From the NCBI GenBank assembly GCA_028279985.1, contig JANQMR010000002.1:1-64000 (forward strand): a DNA stretch of 64,000 nt. Reading direction: 5' to 3'. This document shows positions 1 through 8,709 of this stretch, in pieces. The notes beneath the pieces are model-generated. The model searched no databases. It worked only from the letters and a program-made list of their open reading frames with translations, and was not told the DNA's origin. Every line of letters starts with the position of its first letter. Positions within the stretch are counted from its first letter, which is position 1. The translations under genes were made by a program, and so were the position numbers. The stretch comes from Woeseiaceae bacterium. Lineage in GTDB: Bacteria; Pseudomonadota; Gammaproteobacteria; Steroidobacterales; Woeseiaceae.

Positions 1-2
1 AT

Positions 3-518
3 GTTCTGGGCATCAACTCGGGCGATCTGAGAGGGATCAATTCCGGCGACGTACATGGAATCAACTCAGGTGATGTTCTGGGTATCAACTCGGGCGACCT
101 TCGGGAGATCAACACGGGGCATGTACTCTCCGGCCCGATAGAGTCAGTCGACCTCAACAACGGTGTTTTCACATCGCTGGGTCAAACGGTAATGGCATCG
201 CATGACATGCTCACGAGCATTTCGCTTGGTGACATGGTGTCGGTGACCGGTTCGGTTGCCGGTCCGGGTTGGTTGTATGCCGATGCGATCGAGATTGCCG
301 GTTCGGGATACGTCCCGGGTGCGACGGAGATATTCGTTAGCGGTATCCCCTCCGGAATCGATCGGTCTCTCGGGCTGATTCAGCTTGGAGGGCTGTCGAT
401 CGACTATACGGCGGCTTTGTCTTCCGGGGCGATTCCATCGGGGGCGATGCTTGGGTTCCAGGGGATTCAGCCAAGCAGCCAGGGCGTTTTTGTAACCGAC
501 GCGGTTTCTGCGGAATGA
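3..518 (+). CDS. C-terminal part of a GINSGD octad-repeat protein (5' end outside window)
   Basis: The reading frame is open from the first bases, so the gene begins upstream of the window. The visible N-terminal part consists of eight-residue repeats with consensus GINSGDxx (five units at about 9-128, 24 bp each). About 110 further residues follow, rich in Gly and hydrophobic beta-type segments, with a stretch (LGDMVSVTGSV) resembling DUF5666-like beta domains. No catalytic motif is visible. Regular Gly/Asn/Asp octads suggest a repetitive beta-structure, probably secreted, but no signal peptide can be judged because the start is missing. The gene is followed by a terminator at 598-624. The internal ATG at 192 would discard the repeats and is not taken as the start. 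Confidence 0.7.
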   Translation, partial: VLGINSGDLRGINSGDVHGINSGDVLGINSGDLREINTGHVLSGPIESVDLNNGVFTSLGQTVMASHDMLTSISLGDMVSVTGSVAGPGWLYADAIEIAGSGYVPGATEIFVSGIPSGIDRSLGLIQLGGLSIDYTAALSSGAIPSGAMLGFQGIQPSSQGVFVTDAVSAE

Positions 519-597
519 CGGCCACCTGAGAGCGGGCGGCTTCGATAGCGCTCATCGGAGCGTGGCTTCGGCCATTGCCCGATCGGCGGTTCAACCT

Positions 598-624
598 GAA
601 AGGCCACCTCGGTGGCCTTTCTTT
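598..624 (+). terminator. Rho-independent terminator after the repeat protein
   Basis: An 11-bp perfect stem (598-608 pairing with 611-621, GC-rich core GGCCACC/GGTGGCC) with a tight loop is followed by TTT and weakly T-rich sequence. It lies 80 nt after the stop codon of the repeat protein. Confidence 0.7.
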
Positions 625-661
625 ATGCGCTTTCCGGTTGCAGTCGGCAAAACCATGACGC

Positions 662-689
662 AAAAAAAAGTCGGCGTCCCTGCCGACTT
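662..689 (-). terminator. Probable minus-strand terminator
   Basis: An 8-bp stem (668-675 with 682-689, AAGTCGGC/GCCGACTT) and six-base loop are followed on the minus strand by a run of T (662-669). It would end transcription of the minus-strand ppiC-bolA-yciI-yciB group, about 200 nt after its last stop. Confidence 0.6.
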
Positions 690-831
690 AGTCTCGTATC
701 AACCTTGAAAAAGGAGATGCGAGGGTTGGAGGAGCCGCCCCCGAGCGATTAGGGACGACTCGCGAGCAATGCTAGGCGCATTGTCTGTTGTTTGCTGTGA
801 TGGCTTTCACAAATTCCCACAGCGCATATGA

Positions 832-855
832 TAAGGGCGCCATAGGGCGCCCTTA
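832..855 (-). terminator. Hairpin directly after the ppiC-type gene
   Basis: A 10-bp perfect inverted repeat (832-841 with 846-855, TAAGGGCGCC/GGCGCCCTTA) with a 4-nt loop lies 29 nt past the stop. It lacks a T-tract, so it may be a processing or mRNA-end-protecting structure rather than an intrinsic terminator. Confidence 0.4.
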
Positions 856-884
856 CAAGTCGCAAAACTGGTGATTAAGTAAAG

Positions 885-1688
885 TTATTCGCCTGCTTGG
901 TACGCGCTGCGCAGGGATTGGATATAGGACTGGAACTTCTGTTGTTCGACCCTTTGCTTCAGCGCGTCGCGCACGCTGTCCAGCGACGGTGCTTCGTTCT
1001 CGCGGGAGTCTTCGCGAAGAATCACATGCCAACCGAATTGCGTTTGCACCGGGGCCGGCGAGAACTCGCCATCCTCGAGCGCGGCGACGGCGTCGGAGAA
1101 GGGTTTCACCATTTGATTCGGTGTGAACCACCCCAGGTCTCCGCCGTTCGGGCCGGAAGGGCCGGTCGAATTGAGTTCTGCGAGCTTGGTGAAGTCTGCG
1201 CCGTCGTCTAGCTGTGCGATCAGGTCCGTCGCGGCCGCTTGCGTCTCGACGAGAATATGCCGAGCCTTGAATTGCAGTGACGGCGCAGCTTGGTTCTGCG
1301 CCTCGTAAGCCGCGAGGATCTCCGCTTCCGACGCCGGGTTGCTGCTGACGTAGTCGGAGGCCACGGCTTGAGTCAGCAGGCCGCGATACTGCAATTCGGC
1401 TTGCGCCTCGAGTCGTTCTTCCGCCGCGAGTTCTTTCGCCCTCGGCTGGGTGGTCAGCAGGTAAATGTCCGTCAACTCCTGCAGCACCAGCGCGCGTTCG
1501 GCCTCGCTGGCTTCAGTGGCGGGTTTCTGCAGTCGCGATTGCGTATAAGCTTCGAGCACGGCGCGTTCGATTTCGACGCCGTTCACGATCGCCACGGGCT
1601 CGGCCCATAACCCGGACCAGCCGACAGCGCCCAGTATGAGCAGCGAAAGGGTGGGGCCGCCCGATTTGAAACCGCTTGTCTGTTTCAT
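885..1688 (-). CDS. Periplasmic parvulin-type peptidyl-prolyl cis-trans isomerase
   Basis: Predicted to catalyse cis-trans isomerisation of Xaa-Pro bonds and assist folding of exported proteins. A hydrophobic N-terminus ending near residue 29 (SGLWA) looks like a signal peptide. A SurA-like N-terminal helical region (about 30-130) precedes one PpiC rotamase domain (about 138-228) with family motifs KARHILVE (141-148), GGDLGWF (182-188) and QFGWHVIL (217-224). At 267 aa it fits single-domain PpiC/PrsA-type isomerases and is shorter than SurA. It is the last gene of the minus-strand yciB-yciI-bolA-ppiC group, 53 nt after bolA. The substrate is unknown. Confidence 0.92.
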   Translation of the reverse strand: MKQTSGFKSGGPTLSLLILGAVGWSGLWAEPVAIVNGVEIERAVLEAYTQSRLQKPATEASEAERALVLQELTDIYLLTTQPRAKELAAEERLEAQAELQYRGLLTQAVASDYVSSNPASEAEILAAYEAQNQAAPSLQFKARHILVETQAAATDLIAQLDDGADFTKLAELNSTGPSGPNGGDLGWFTPNQMVKPFSDAVAALEDGEFSPAPVQTQFGWHVILREDSRENEAPSLDSVRDALKQRVEQQKFQSYIQSLRSAYQAGE

Positions 1689-1741
1689 TGGTCTGTCCTT
1701 TGCTCGATGAGAGTTTGCCGCCTGGAAGCCGATTCCGGGAA

Positions 1742-2017
1742 TCAGCCACGCTCCGTCTTGGTGAAGGCCCTGATCGTAAGCGCATGAATGTCGGTCTGCA
1801 TCATGGTTCCAAGCGCCCCGTAGACCAAGCGATGTCTTTCCAGCCTGCGTCGTCCCTCGAAGGCGTCGGATACCAGCAGTACTTCGAAATGTCCACGACC
1901 ATCCTGCGCGCCTGCATGACCCGCGTGCAGGTGGCTCTGGTCCTTTACCAGTATCTCGCTCGGCGAGAATGCTTCCGACAAGCGCCGATTGATCTCGTTC
2001 ACCCGGTTTTCGGTCAC
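1742..2017 (-). CDS. bolA: BolA family protein
   Basis: Small stress- and morphology-linked protein that in this family pairs with monothiol glutaredoxins and iron-sulfur clusters and may bind DNA. The 91 residues carry the family signature: HAGH (31-34), DGRGHFEV (39-46) and RHRLVYGAL (61-69), with the conserved IHAL helix near the end. The start codon overlaps the stop of the upstream yciI gene by ATGA, showing translational coupling. It is followed by the ppiC-type gene. Which BolA paralogue (BolA or IbaG) it corresponds to is not certain; HAGH and the length favour BolA. Confidence 0.93.
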   Translation of the reverse strand: MTENRVNEINRRLSEAFSPSEILVKDQSHLHAGHAGAQDGRGHFEVLLVSDAFEGRRRLERHRLVYGALGTMMQTDIHALTIRAFTKTERG

Positions 2018-2313
2018 GGCAACACCTTCTTGAAGGGTTTCACCGTAACGGACTCGTAAACGTCCGCACCCACGTAGGGGTCTTCTTTCGCCCAGGCCTC
2101 GGCCTCTTCGAGCGACGGAAACTCGAGTATCAGCAGGCTGCCGGTAAAGCCCGCGGCGCCGGGGGCTTCGCCGTCGACCGCCGGATGAGGACCGGCAACC
2201 AGCACACGTCCCTCACGGTGTAATGCCTCGAGACGCTCGAGATGCGCGGGCCGCGCGGACAGGCGCCGGTCGAGACTGTCTTCGCGATCCTGACAAATAA
2301 TCGCATACCACAT
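2014..2313 (-). CDS. yciI: YciI family protein
   Basis: A 99-aa protein of the YciI (ferredoxin-like, dimeric alpha-beta) family; no reaction is firmly established for the family. Typical features are the N-terminal MWYAIICQD strand, the conserved His in [19 protein letters not shown] and the [15 protein letters not shown] segment. The frame remains open far upstream, but ATG at 2313 gives the family length and overlaps the stop of the yciB-type gene by ATGA, so it is chosen. The yciB-yciI-bolA order is common in gammaproteobacteria. Confidence 0.92.
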   Translation of the reverse strand: MWYAIICQDREDSLDRRLSARPAHLERLEALHREGRVLVAGPHPAVDGEAPGAAGFTGSLLILEFPSLEEAEAWAKEDPYVGADVYESVTVKPFKKVLP

Positions 2314-2891
2314 CAGCCGTCTTGCTCCTGGTCGGGCACGCCTTCGATCCCACGGAATCTGGACATGATCCAGATGCTTTGCAGGATGGCGAACAGCAGG
2401 CTCAACGGCAATAAGCCGAACACCTTGAACTTCACCCAGAAGTCTTCCGCGAAACTGTAGGCAACGTAAATGTTCAGTGCGCCGGCGAAAACGAAAAAAG
2501 CAATCCAGGCGAGATTGAGCTTGCGCCAGAACGCATCGTCGATGCTGTCGGTCGGAAAACCCTCGGCGGCCACATCGAAGAACCGCCGCACCAGTGGCTT
2601 GTCGCTGACCAGCGAGTTGACGATGAACGCGGCGGCCAGCGCCCAGAAGAATGCGGTGGGTTTCCAGTAGAAGAACTCGGCGTTCCGATACAACAGCGCG
2701 GCGGTGCCGAAGACCAGAAGAAACAGCGTAGACCACAGGTACATCTTGTCGACCTTGCCGGTGCGCAGGAACTTCAACGCGAACCCGGCCGGCATGGCAA
2801 TCATCAGTACGATCAACGCGAAGTAAATGTCCTTGTAGACATAAGCTACGAAGAACAGGATCAGTGGCAAAATCTCGAAAAGGACCTGCAT
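2313..2891 (-). CDS. yciB: Inner-membrane septation protein A family (YciB)
   Basis: Polytopic inner-membrane protein of the YciB/IspZ family, linked to cell-envelope maintenance and normal septation. The family start [14 protein letters not shown] at 2891 is preferred (192 aa, matching the usual 180-190); an upstream ATG at 2930 would add 13 polar residues. Five to six hydrophobic segments are visible, with the conserved KxxxxYKDIYFA and [11 protein letters not shown] stretches and a short charged C-terminus. First gene of a minus-strand group coupled to yciI by a 4-nt overlap, divergent from the yciO-like gene. Confidence 0.92.
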   Translation of the reverse strand: MQVLFEILPLILFFVAYVYKDIYFALIVLMIAMPAGFALKFLRTGKVDKMYLWSTLFLLVFGTAALLYRNAEFFYWKPTAFFWALAAAFIVNSLVSDKPLVRRFFDVAAEGFPTDSIDDAFWRKLNLAWIAFFVFAGALNIYVAYSFAEDFWVKFKVFGLLPLSLLFAILQSIWIMSRFRGIEGVPDQEQDG

Positions 2892-2960
2892 CGCGGAGTA
2901 GGAACCGAGGTCGCAACGGTGGCGCATCATAGCTCAATCGGCTGTCGTTTGGCCATGGCG

Positions 2961-2974
2961 GGACAGGACACTAG
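2961..2974 (+). repeat. Dispersed 14-mer GGACAGGACACTAG, copy 1
   Basis: This exact 14-mer recurs at 14368-14381 and its last 12 bases recur at 48477-48488. Here it lies in the divergent yciB/yciO intergenic region. Function unknown. Confidence 0.6.
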
Positions 2975-3006
2975 GCTGGGCGGGAGGCGTGCACTAGAAT
3001 CCGCGC

Positions 3007-3627
3007 GTGGCTCGCATCATCGAAATCCATCCCACCCATCCGCAGGCGCGTATGGTTGCGACGATCGTGCAGATCATCCGTAGCGGCGGGCTGGTGGCTT
3101 ACCCGACGGACTCCAGTTATGCGCTCGGCTGCCATATCGGCGACAAGCGTGCGATGGACCGGATTCGGAGAATCCGCCGTACCGACAAGAACCACAACTT
3201 CACGCTGGTTTGCAGCGACCTGTCGGAAATCAGCACGTACGCGCGCGTCGACAACTGGGCGTACCGCCTGCTCAAGGCGATGACGCCTGGACCTTACACC
3301 TTCATTTTGCAGGCGACGCGCGAGGTGCCGAAGCGGCTGCAGAATCCCAAACGGCGGACGATCGGTCTGCGTGTGCCGGACCATCCGCTGGTGCATGCGA
3401 TGCTCGGAAGTCTTGGCGAGCCGATCATGAGCTCCACCTTGACGCTGCCGGGCGACGACAAACCGCAGACCGATCCACAGGAGATCGAGCGGCTGATCGG
3501 GCATGAGATCGACGCCGTCATCGACGCCGGTTCGGTCGGTATCGAGCCGACCAGCGTTATCGATCTCTCGGCGGGGTCGGTCGAGGTGCTCAGGGTGGGG
3601 CGGGGCGACGTCAGTGCGTTTCGGTGA
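3007..3627 (+). CDS. yciO: YciO/Sua5/YrdC family protein (threonylcarbamoyl-AMP synthase-like)
   Basis: Member of the family whose TsaC/Sua5 branch makes threonylcarbamoyl-AMP for tRNA t6A. The 206 aa contain YPTDSSYALGC (32-42), TPGPYTFIL (93-101), GLRVPDHP (120-127) and MSSTL. The KRP-type motif of true TsaC is replaced by KNHNFTLVCSDLSE, as in E. coli YciO, so YciO is the better name and t6A synthesis is not assured. The start is GTG at 3007; no ATG lies nearby in frame. It precedes scpA by 90 nt, a neighbourhood widely conserved in gammaproteobacteria. Confidence 0.88.
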   Translation: MARIIEIHPTHPQARMVATIVQIIRSGGLVAYPTDSSYALGCHIGDKRAMDRIRRIRRTDKNHNFTLVCSDLSEISTYARVDNWAYRLLKAMTPGPYTFILQATREVPKRLQNPKRRTIGLRVPDHPLVHAMLGSLGEPIMSSTLTLPGDDKPQTDPQEIERLIGHEIDAVIDAGSVGIEPTSVIDLSAGSVEVLRVGRGDVSAFR

Positions 3628-3674
3628 GCCGCCGGATACGGCCGTGGTGGCGGTGGGTCCTGCGTCGGTGTTTC

Positions 3675-3706
3675 GGCCCGCAAATTATGCAAGATATTTG
3701 CGGGCC
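3675..3706 (+). promoter_or_regulatory. Perfect stem-loop just upstream of scpA
   Basis: An 11-bp perfect inverted repeat (3675-3685 with 3696-3706, GGCCCGCAAAT/ATTTGCGGGCC) with a 10-nt loop ends 11 nt before the scpA start. No T-tract follows, so it could attenuate translation of scpA or protect the mRNA rather than terminate transcription. Confidence 0.45.
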
Positions 3707-3717
3707 AGGGCACTAAA

Positions 3718-4653
3718 ATGACGGCAGAACCTTCCGGAAACCCGATGAAACCCGAGCTCAAGGTCCTGACGCCCAAAGACGCGCCCAAACCGGTGCAGGA
3801 CGAATCACAGACACCCGCCCAGGGAGAGATGCCCTTTGCGGTCGTCGACGGCGAGCCCGTTACGACCCTGCCGCAGGATCTCTACATTCCGCCTTATGCA
3901 TTGCAGGTTTTTCTGGAAGCGTTCGAGGGGCCGCTCGATTTGTTGCTGTATCTGATCCGGCGCCAGAACATCGACATACTCGACATCCCGATTGCCGAGA
4001 TTACCAAACAATACGTCCAGTACATCGAGCTGATGAAGGAACTGCAGCTCGAGCTGGCGGGGGAATACCTGCTGATGGCGGCGATGCTCGCCGAGATCAA
4101 ATCGCGAATGCTCCTGCCGCGCCCGCAAACCGAGGAGGAGGAAGAAGAAGACCCTCGCGCCGAGCTGGTTCGGCGTCTGCAGGAATACGAACGGTTCAAG
4201 AAAGCCGCCGAAGACATTGCCGCGTTACCGCGGCTGGAACGGGATGTGTTCGTCGCCGGTGCGGAGGCGCCGGAGCGCAAGGTGGTGACCCAGCTACCCG
4301 ACATCACGCTGAAGGAGTTGTTGCTCGCCTTCCACGACGTGCTCAAGCGCGCCGAGATGTTCTCGAGCCTGCACGTGCAGCGTGAACCGCTGTCGGTCCG
4401 GCAGCGGATGTCGGAAGTCTTGAGCCGGATCAAGACCGCATCGTTTACGGATTTCGGTGGACTGTTCGATCCTGAAGAAGGCCGCATGGGTGTGGCGGTC
4501 ACTTTCATCGCGATCCTGGAATTGCTCAAGGAATCGCTGATCGAGGTCGTGCAATCCGACGCTTATGCGCCGTTACATGTCCGGTCGGCCTCGTCCGTGC
4601 GCCTGGTCGCCGGTGGCGACGGGGTGGATGCGAGCGCCGAAGACATCCAGTAG
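3718..4653 (+). CDS. scpA: Segregation and condensation protein A (kleisin)
   Basis: Kleisin subunit of the SMC-ScpAB condensin that compacts and segregates chromosomes; it bridges SMC heads and binds ScpB. The first 58 residues are a variable polar extension. The conserved kleisin core starts near 60 (ALQVFLEAFEGPLDLLLYLI), followed by the helical middle with an acidic EEEEEED patch (about 138-144) and a C-terminal winged-helix-like end. The length of 311 aa is at the upper end for the family because of the N-terminal extension; ATG at 3745 would remove nine residues. Forms an operon with scpB (29-nt gap) and rluB. Confidence 0.95.
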   Translation: MTAEPSGNPMKPELKVLTPKDAPKPVQDESQTPAQGEMPFAVVDGEPVTTLPQDLYIPPYALQVFLEAFEGPLDLLLYLIRRQNIDILDIPIAEITKQYVQYIELMKELQLELAGEYLLMAAMLAEIKSRMLLPRPQTEEEEEEDPRAELVRRLQEYERFKKAAEDIAALPRLERDVFVAGAEAPERKVVTQLPDITLKELLLAFHDVLKRAEMFSSLHVQREPLSVRQRMSEVLSRIKTASFTDFGGLFDPEEGRMGVAVTFIAILELLKESLIEVVQSDAYAPLHVRSASSVRLVAGGDGVDASAEDIQ

Positions 4654-4682
4654 ACCGCCCAGTAGACTGTCGGGAACTCGAA

Positions 4683-5528
4683 ATGGACGACACCGAAATC
4701 AAGTATTTTGTCGAGTCCGCCTTGCTTGCGGCAGGGCGGCCGCTCAACGTGGATCAGTTACACAAGCTGTTCGATGGCCGCTCGGCGCCCGACAAGGCGG
4801 CGATTCGTGAGGCGATCGCCAGCCTGGTCGAGGAATACGGGCCGCGTGGGCTCACCATCCGGGAAGTCGCGTCCGGCTATCGGATACAGATCGAATCCGC
4901 GATGGCCGATCGGCTTCACAGGCTTTGGGAAGGCAGGCCGCCGCGTTACTCCCGTGCCTTGTTCGAGACGCTGGCGCTGATTGCGTACCGGCAGCCGATC
5001 ACCCGCGGGGAAATCGAAGACATACGCGGCGTGTCGGTGAGCGGCAACATCGTGCGCACGCTGCTCGAACGGGACTGGGTACGCGTGGTTGGCCACCGCG
5101 ACGTGCCCGGACGACCGGAGATGTTCGGCACGACCAAGGCCTTTCTCGACTACTTCGGCCTGAAAAAACTCGACGAGCTGCCGGAACTCGCCGACCTGTC
5201 CGATTGGGAGAGCCTGCGGGTACAACTCGATCTGCCGGACGTCGATGCCGAGGCGTCTTCCGAAGAGGGCGCGCTGCCAGTATCGGTGCTGGTCACGACC
5301 GACCGCGAGAGCGAGGATGCGGAGGCCGGTGATTCGGACACGGCCGGATCCGGACCGGCTGCATTGAAAGCCGTGTCAGAGGCTGCGGGCGAGGATTTAG
5401 ACGAGGAACTCGTGGTGTCCGAGTGGCCCGATCCCGCGGACCCGAAAGGCATTGCCGCCTTTGATACCGGCAACGCCAGTGACGGTAAAGTCGGTGACGA
5501 CAAGGATGCCTCGGCAGGCGGAGGCTAG
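4683..5528 (+). CDS. scpB: Segregation and condensation protein B
   Basis: Dimeric winged-helix partner of ScpA in SMC-ScpAB condensin. Two winged-helix domains occupy about residues 1-180, with the signatures [11 protein letters not shown] near 11-21 and [20 protein letters not shown] near 100-119. The C-terminal hundred residues are an acidic, low-complexity tail (many E, D, A, S), longer than in compact ScpB proteins and of no obvious function. The 3' end overlaps the probable start of rluB. Confidence 0.95.
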   Translation: MDDTEIKYFVESALLAAGRPLNVDQLHKLFDGRSAPDKAAIREAIASLVEEYGPRGLTIREVASGYRIQIESAMADRLHRLWEGRPPRYSRALFETLALIAYRQPITRGEIEDIRGVSVSGNIVRTLLERDWVRVVGHRDVPGRPEMFGTTKAFLDYFGLKKLDELPELADLSDWESLRVQLDLPDVDAEASSEEGALPVSVLVTTDRESEDAEAGDSDTAGSGPAALKAVSEAAGEDLDEELVVSEWPDPADPKGIAAFDTGNASDGKVGDDKDASAGGG

Positions 5529-6330
5529 CCTCGCGGTGGCCGAACGCGTGCAGAAAGCCCTGGCGGCGGCCGGTCACGGTTCCCGGCGCAAGGTCGAGAC
5601 GTGGATACGCGAAGGACGGCTGCGAATCGACGGGCGTGCGGCGGAGCTCGGCGAACGGCTGGCCGGCGGTGAGCGCGTAACCCTGGACGGCCGGGTACTG
5701 GCGCTGCGTCCGGCCGTCTCGCAGCGGCATATCGTCTACAACAAGCCCGCGGATGAAGTGACGACCCGCTCCGATCCGGACGGACGTCGCTCCGTTTTCG
5801 AGTCGCTTCCGCGCCTGAAGGGCGCCCGGTGGGTGGCCGTCGGCCGGCTGGACATCGCAACGACCGGTTTGTTGATTTTCACGACTGACGGCGAGCTCGC
5901 CAATGCGCTGATGCACCCGTCCGGCGAAATCGAGCGGCGTTACGCGGTACGGGTACACGGCAGCCCGTCGGCCGGGGACCTCGCGCGGTTGAAGCAGGGT
6001 GTCGAGCTCGAAGACGGTATGGCACGTTTCGAAACCGTCGCGGCAAGCGGCGGGGACGCCAGCAATCGCTGGTTTCACGTTTCGCTCCGGGAAGGGAGGA
6101 ATCGTGCGGTCCGGCGCATGTGGGAGGCGCTGGGTTACGAGGTCAGCCGCCTGATACGCATCGGCTACGGTCCGGTGTCCCTGCCGCGCAACTTGCGCCG
6201 TGGCGAATACGAGGCGTTGACACCGGTACAGGTACGCGGCCTGTATCTTTCGGCTGGGCTGAAGCCGCCGATGCCGGACAATAAACTCGGCAGAAGAAAG
6301 AGAAATAAAAATAATAAAAACAATCGTTAA
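5506..6330 (+). CDS. rluB: 23S rRNA pseudouridine synthase, RluB-type
   Basis: Converts a uridine of 23S rRNA (2605 in E. coli numbering for RluB) to pseudouridine. An N-terminal S4 RNA-binding domain ([19 protein letters not shown]) precedes the RsuA-family catalytic domain with [13 protein letters not shown]; the Asp of GRLD, near residue 116, is catalytic. The start at 5506 overlaps scpB; GTG at 5536 is an alternative and the frame is open to 5452. The last dozen codons encode a basic Lys/Asn/Arg tail and are extremely AT-rich, unlike the body. RluB and RluE cannot be separated by length alone, but the scpAB context favours RluB. Confidence 0.92.
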   Translation: MPRQAEASLAVAERVQKALAAAGHGSRRKVETWIREGRLRIDGRAAELGERLAGGERVTLDGRVLALRPAVSQRHIVYNKPADEVTTRSDPDGRRSVFESLPRLKGARWVAVGRLDIATTGLLIFTTDGELANALMHPSGEIERRYAVRVHGSPSAGDLARLKQGVELEDGMARFETVAASGGDASNRWFHVSLREGRNRAVRRMWEALGYEVSRLIRIGYGPVSLPRNLRRGEYEALTPVQVRGLYLSAGLKPPMPDNKLGRRKRNKNNKNNR

Positions 6331-6500
6331 TGCACTATACCTATAATTTACTTTAGTATCTGGTCCCTCCAATATCACGCATCATCCGCTGCGCCTTTTC
6401 GCACTTGGCGGTGTTGCGGCTCCATCCTGCCTGTAGCTTCGCTACGATTCTTGGCGTCGTCGCCGCGGCTCGCGAGACTTATGCAGGGGCTCCCTATCTA

Positions 6501-6552
6501 TTGAGCAATGTGATTGAGCAATCTGATTGAGCAATGTGATTGAACAATCGAT
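6501..6552. repeat. 13-bp tandem repeat, four units, in the rluB/SDR gap
   Basis: The unit TTGAGCAATGTGA occurs at 6501-6513, 6514-6526, 6527-6539 and degenerate at 6540-6552. It sits in the 230-nt region between convergent rluB and the SDR gene; nothing else is seen there apart from an AT-rich stretch at 6300-6360. Confidence 0.85.
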
Positions 6553-6560
6553 TCAGCACG

Positions 6561-7307
6561 CTACTGAGCATCAAAACTCCCGGCCGTCACGCCGCGACTG
6601 TCCGGCCCGAGCAGATAGACGTAGGCGGCCAGGATGTCTTCGGGGCGCTTCAACTCGTCCCGGTTCTCGGCCGGGTAGGCGGCAAGCCGCATCCCCGTGC
6701 GCGTCGGTCCGGGGTTGATGCAATTGACCCGCAGGCTGCTGTGACGATGTTCTTCGGCCAGCACCTGGGACAGGCCTTCGGTGCCGAACTTCGACACCGC
6801 GTAGGCGCCCCAGAACGCCTTGCCCGTTCGTCCGACGCCACTGCTGGTGAAAACGATCGACGGGTCCTCGGCGAGCTTGAGCAACGGCAGGCAGACCTGG
6901 GTCATCGCGAAGGCGGCCGTCAGGTTGACGTGCATGACCTGTTGCCAGAGGGCTCCGTCGTATTGTTCGATCGCATACCGCTCGCCGAGGATACTCGCGT
7001 TGTGCACCAGGCCGTCCAGCCGGCCGAATTCCTGTGTCAGGCTTTCGGCCAGCGACCGGTAAGCGTCCCCGTCCGCAACGGCGAGATCCATGACCGCAAT
7101 CGAAGGTCGCCTGGCGCCTTCGACCGCGAGGACGGCGTCATACACGTCTTCGAGCTTCTTGGTGTTGCGGCCGTGCAGCACGACCTGCGCGCCGAGCGTC
7201 GCCGCATGCAAGGCCAAGGCCCGGCCGATGCCGTCGCTCGCACCGGTAATCAGCACGATACGGCCGTCGAGGATATTGCTCGAATATTCGTATTCTCTGG
7301 GTTCCAT
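6561..7307 (-). CDS. yciK: YciK-type short-chain dehydrogenase/reductase
   Basis: NAD(P)-dependent oxidoreductase of unknown physiological substrate. The 248-aa Rossmann protein shows the cofactor motif TGASDGIG (21-28), NAS (103-105), a catalytic Ser in FTSSG (about 155), and YxxxK as Tyr169/Lys173 (YAVSK). The position 15 nt after rmuC in a ubiG-gph-rmuC-SDR block and the overall sequence (NILDGRIVLITGASDGIG, NPGPTRT) match the YciK family, which is regularly linked with ubiG and gph in Pseudomonas-like genomes. Confidence 0.88.
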   Translation of the reverse strand: MEPREYEYSSNILDGRIVLITGASDGIGRALALHAATLGAQVVLHGRNTKKLEDVYDAVLAVEGARRPSIAVMDLAVADGDAYRSLAESLTQEFGRLDGLVHNASILGERYAIEQYDGALWQQVMHVNLTAAFAMTQVCLPLLKLAEDPSIVFTSSGVGRTGKAFWGAYAVSKFGTEGLSQVLAEEHRHSSLRVNCINPGPTRTGMRLAAYPAENRDELKRPEDILAAYVYLLGPDSRGVTAGSFDAQ

Positions 7308-7322
7308 CGCTGCTCGCGGGGG

Positions 7323-8660
7323 TTACTGTAGCGTCTTGTCCGAACTGCTTTCCACGGCGTCGCCGGGCGCCTCGTCTTCTTCCGTGCTGCTTTCGACCAT
7401 CGTGCGTGGCACGGGCTCCAGCGACTCGAGCTTGTCGATGTCCTTTTTGCCGTGCACGCCGAGCTCGGTAAATTTGCGGGCGCCGGGTAAGACGCTGCGT
7501 TCCAGCGAGCCGACTGCGCGATTGTAATTCTCGACGCTGCTGGCAAGTTGTCTGCCGAGCCGGTTGAGATGGGAGACAAAAGCCGTCAGGCGCCCGTAAA
7601 GATCTTCGGCCAGGCTGCGGATCTCGGCGGCATTGTCGGCCAGCGCCAGTTGCCGCCAGCCGTAAGCCACGGCTTTCAGCAAGGCGACGAAGCTGGTCGG
7701 TGTGGCTAGGATGATCTGATGCGACAGCGCGTATTCGATCAAGTCGGGTTCTTCGTTGAGCGCCGCGCTCAGGAACTGATCGCCCGGGATGAACAGGATC
7801 ACGAACTCGGGACTGTCGGCAAACTGCTCCCAGTAGGCTTTCGAGGCCAGCGTTCGAATGTGCTCGCGAAGGCCGCGCGCGTGCCGCTCGAGCCCGAGTT
7901 TACGTTGCACGTCGTCGGTGGCTTCGACCGCTTCGAGGTAGGCGTCGAGCGGCGTTTTGACGTCGACGACCAGCTCGCGGCGGTCCGGCATCCTGACGAT
8001 CAGATCGGGCCGGACGACCCGGTCGTCGCCGGCGCTGTGTACCTGCTCCTGGAAATCGCAGTGCTCGACCATGCCGGCGAGCTCCACCAGCCGTCGTAGT
8101 GTGATCTCCCCCCAACGCCCGCGAACCTCGGGCCGGCGCAGGGCCTTGACGAGATTCTGGGTCTCCTGCGTCAGGGTCCGTTGCGACAGTTGCATGATTT
8201 CGAGCTGGGATTTGATGCCGCCGTAAGCCTCGCTGCGCGATTTTTCGAGCTCGCCGATCTGTTTTTGCGAGGCGGCCAGGGCCTCGCGTAAGGGCTTGAC
8301 CAGGTTCTCGACGGCTTTTTCACGCTCGCCTAGCTCACGTTTTGCCCGCTCCTGCTGGGCGGACAGGTTTTGCTCGGCGAGTCTCAGGAAGTTCTCGCTG
8401 TTCGACGCCAGCGACCGGTTGGCGAGATCGGCGAACGACTGGGCGAGCCTCGCATTCGCCGCCTCGAACGCGGATTCGCGTTCGCTTCGCAATGTCTCCT
8501 GATTCTTCAGACGGTTTTCGAGCGCCTCGATTTCGGCTTCGAGGCGATGGCGGCGGCGGCGCGCCAGCAGCCAGGCGATTAGTGCGCCGAGCAGGCTGCC
8601 GGTGACCAGCGCCGGCACACCGATCTCGAAAAACACCGGATCGACGCTGATCGACATCAT
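7323..8660 (-). CDS. rmuC: DNA recombination protein RmuC
   Basis: Putative PD-(D/E)XK-fold nuclease-related protein implicated in limiting inversions at short inverted repeats. With start at 8660 (MMSISVDPV) it is 445 aa: one N-terminal transmembrane anchor (about 10-30), a long coiled coil (about 35-180, rich in E, R, Q) and the conserved RmuC domain with PEVRGRWGEITLRRLVELAGM, LIVRMPDRRELVVDVKTPLDAY and FIPGDQFLSAAL. The frame extends 74 codons upstream into the gph region, but those codons lack family similarity. The C-terminal tail is acidic. Lies between gph and the SDR gene on the minus strand. Confidence 0.93.
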   Translation of the reverse strand: MMSISVDPVFFEIGVPALVTGSLLGALIAWLLARRRRHRLEAEIEALENRLKNQETLRSERESAFEAANARLAQSFADLANRSLASNSENFLRLAEQNLSAQQERAKRELGEREKAVENLVKPLREALAASQKQIGELEKSRSEAYGGIKSQLEIMQLSQRTLTQETQNLVKALRRPEVRGRWGEITLRRLVELAGMVEHCDFQEQVHSAGDDRVVRPDLIVRMPDRRELVVDVKTPLDAYLEAVEATDDVQRKLGLERHARGLREHIRTLASKAYWEQFADSPEFVILFIPGDQFLSAALNEEPDLIEYALSHQIILATPTSFVALLKAVAYGWRQLALADNAAEIRSLAEDLYGRLTAFVSHLNRLGRQLASSVENYNRAVGSLERSVLPGARKFTELGVHGKKDIDKLESLEPVPRTMVESSTEEDEAPGDAVESSSDKTLQ

Positions 8661-8709
8661 CACAGCAACCGGGCTGCCCGGTCGAGCGGTTTGGCGGCGG
8701 TCGCCATCA

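Larger units (their letters stand above)
519..884. other. Intergenic region between convergent genes
   Basis: There are 366 nt without a convincing gene. Besides the plus-strand terminator at 598-624 it holds two other hairpins: 668-689, with eight T on the minus strand, and 832-855, a 10-bp stem just beyond the ppiC-type stop codon. The rest shows no coding pattern on either strand. Confidence 0.6.

Noticed and set aside
723-752. Small frame MRGLEEPPPSD after an AAGGAG-like sequence
   Set aside because: The purine-rich site directly abuts the ATG with no spacing and the 11-codon product has no support.
2014-2937. A 307-codon reading of the yciI frame
   Set aside because: The upstream two thirds are the shadow of yciB; the YciI family start at 2313 gives the right length and an ATGA overlap.
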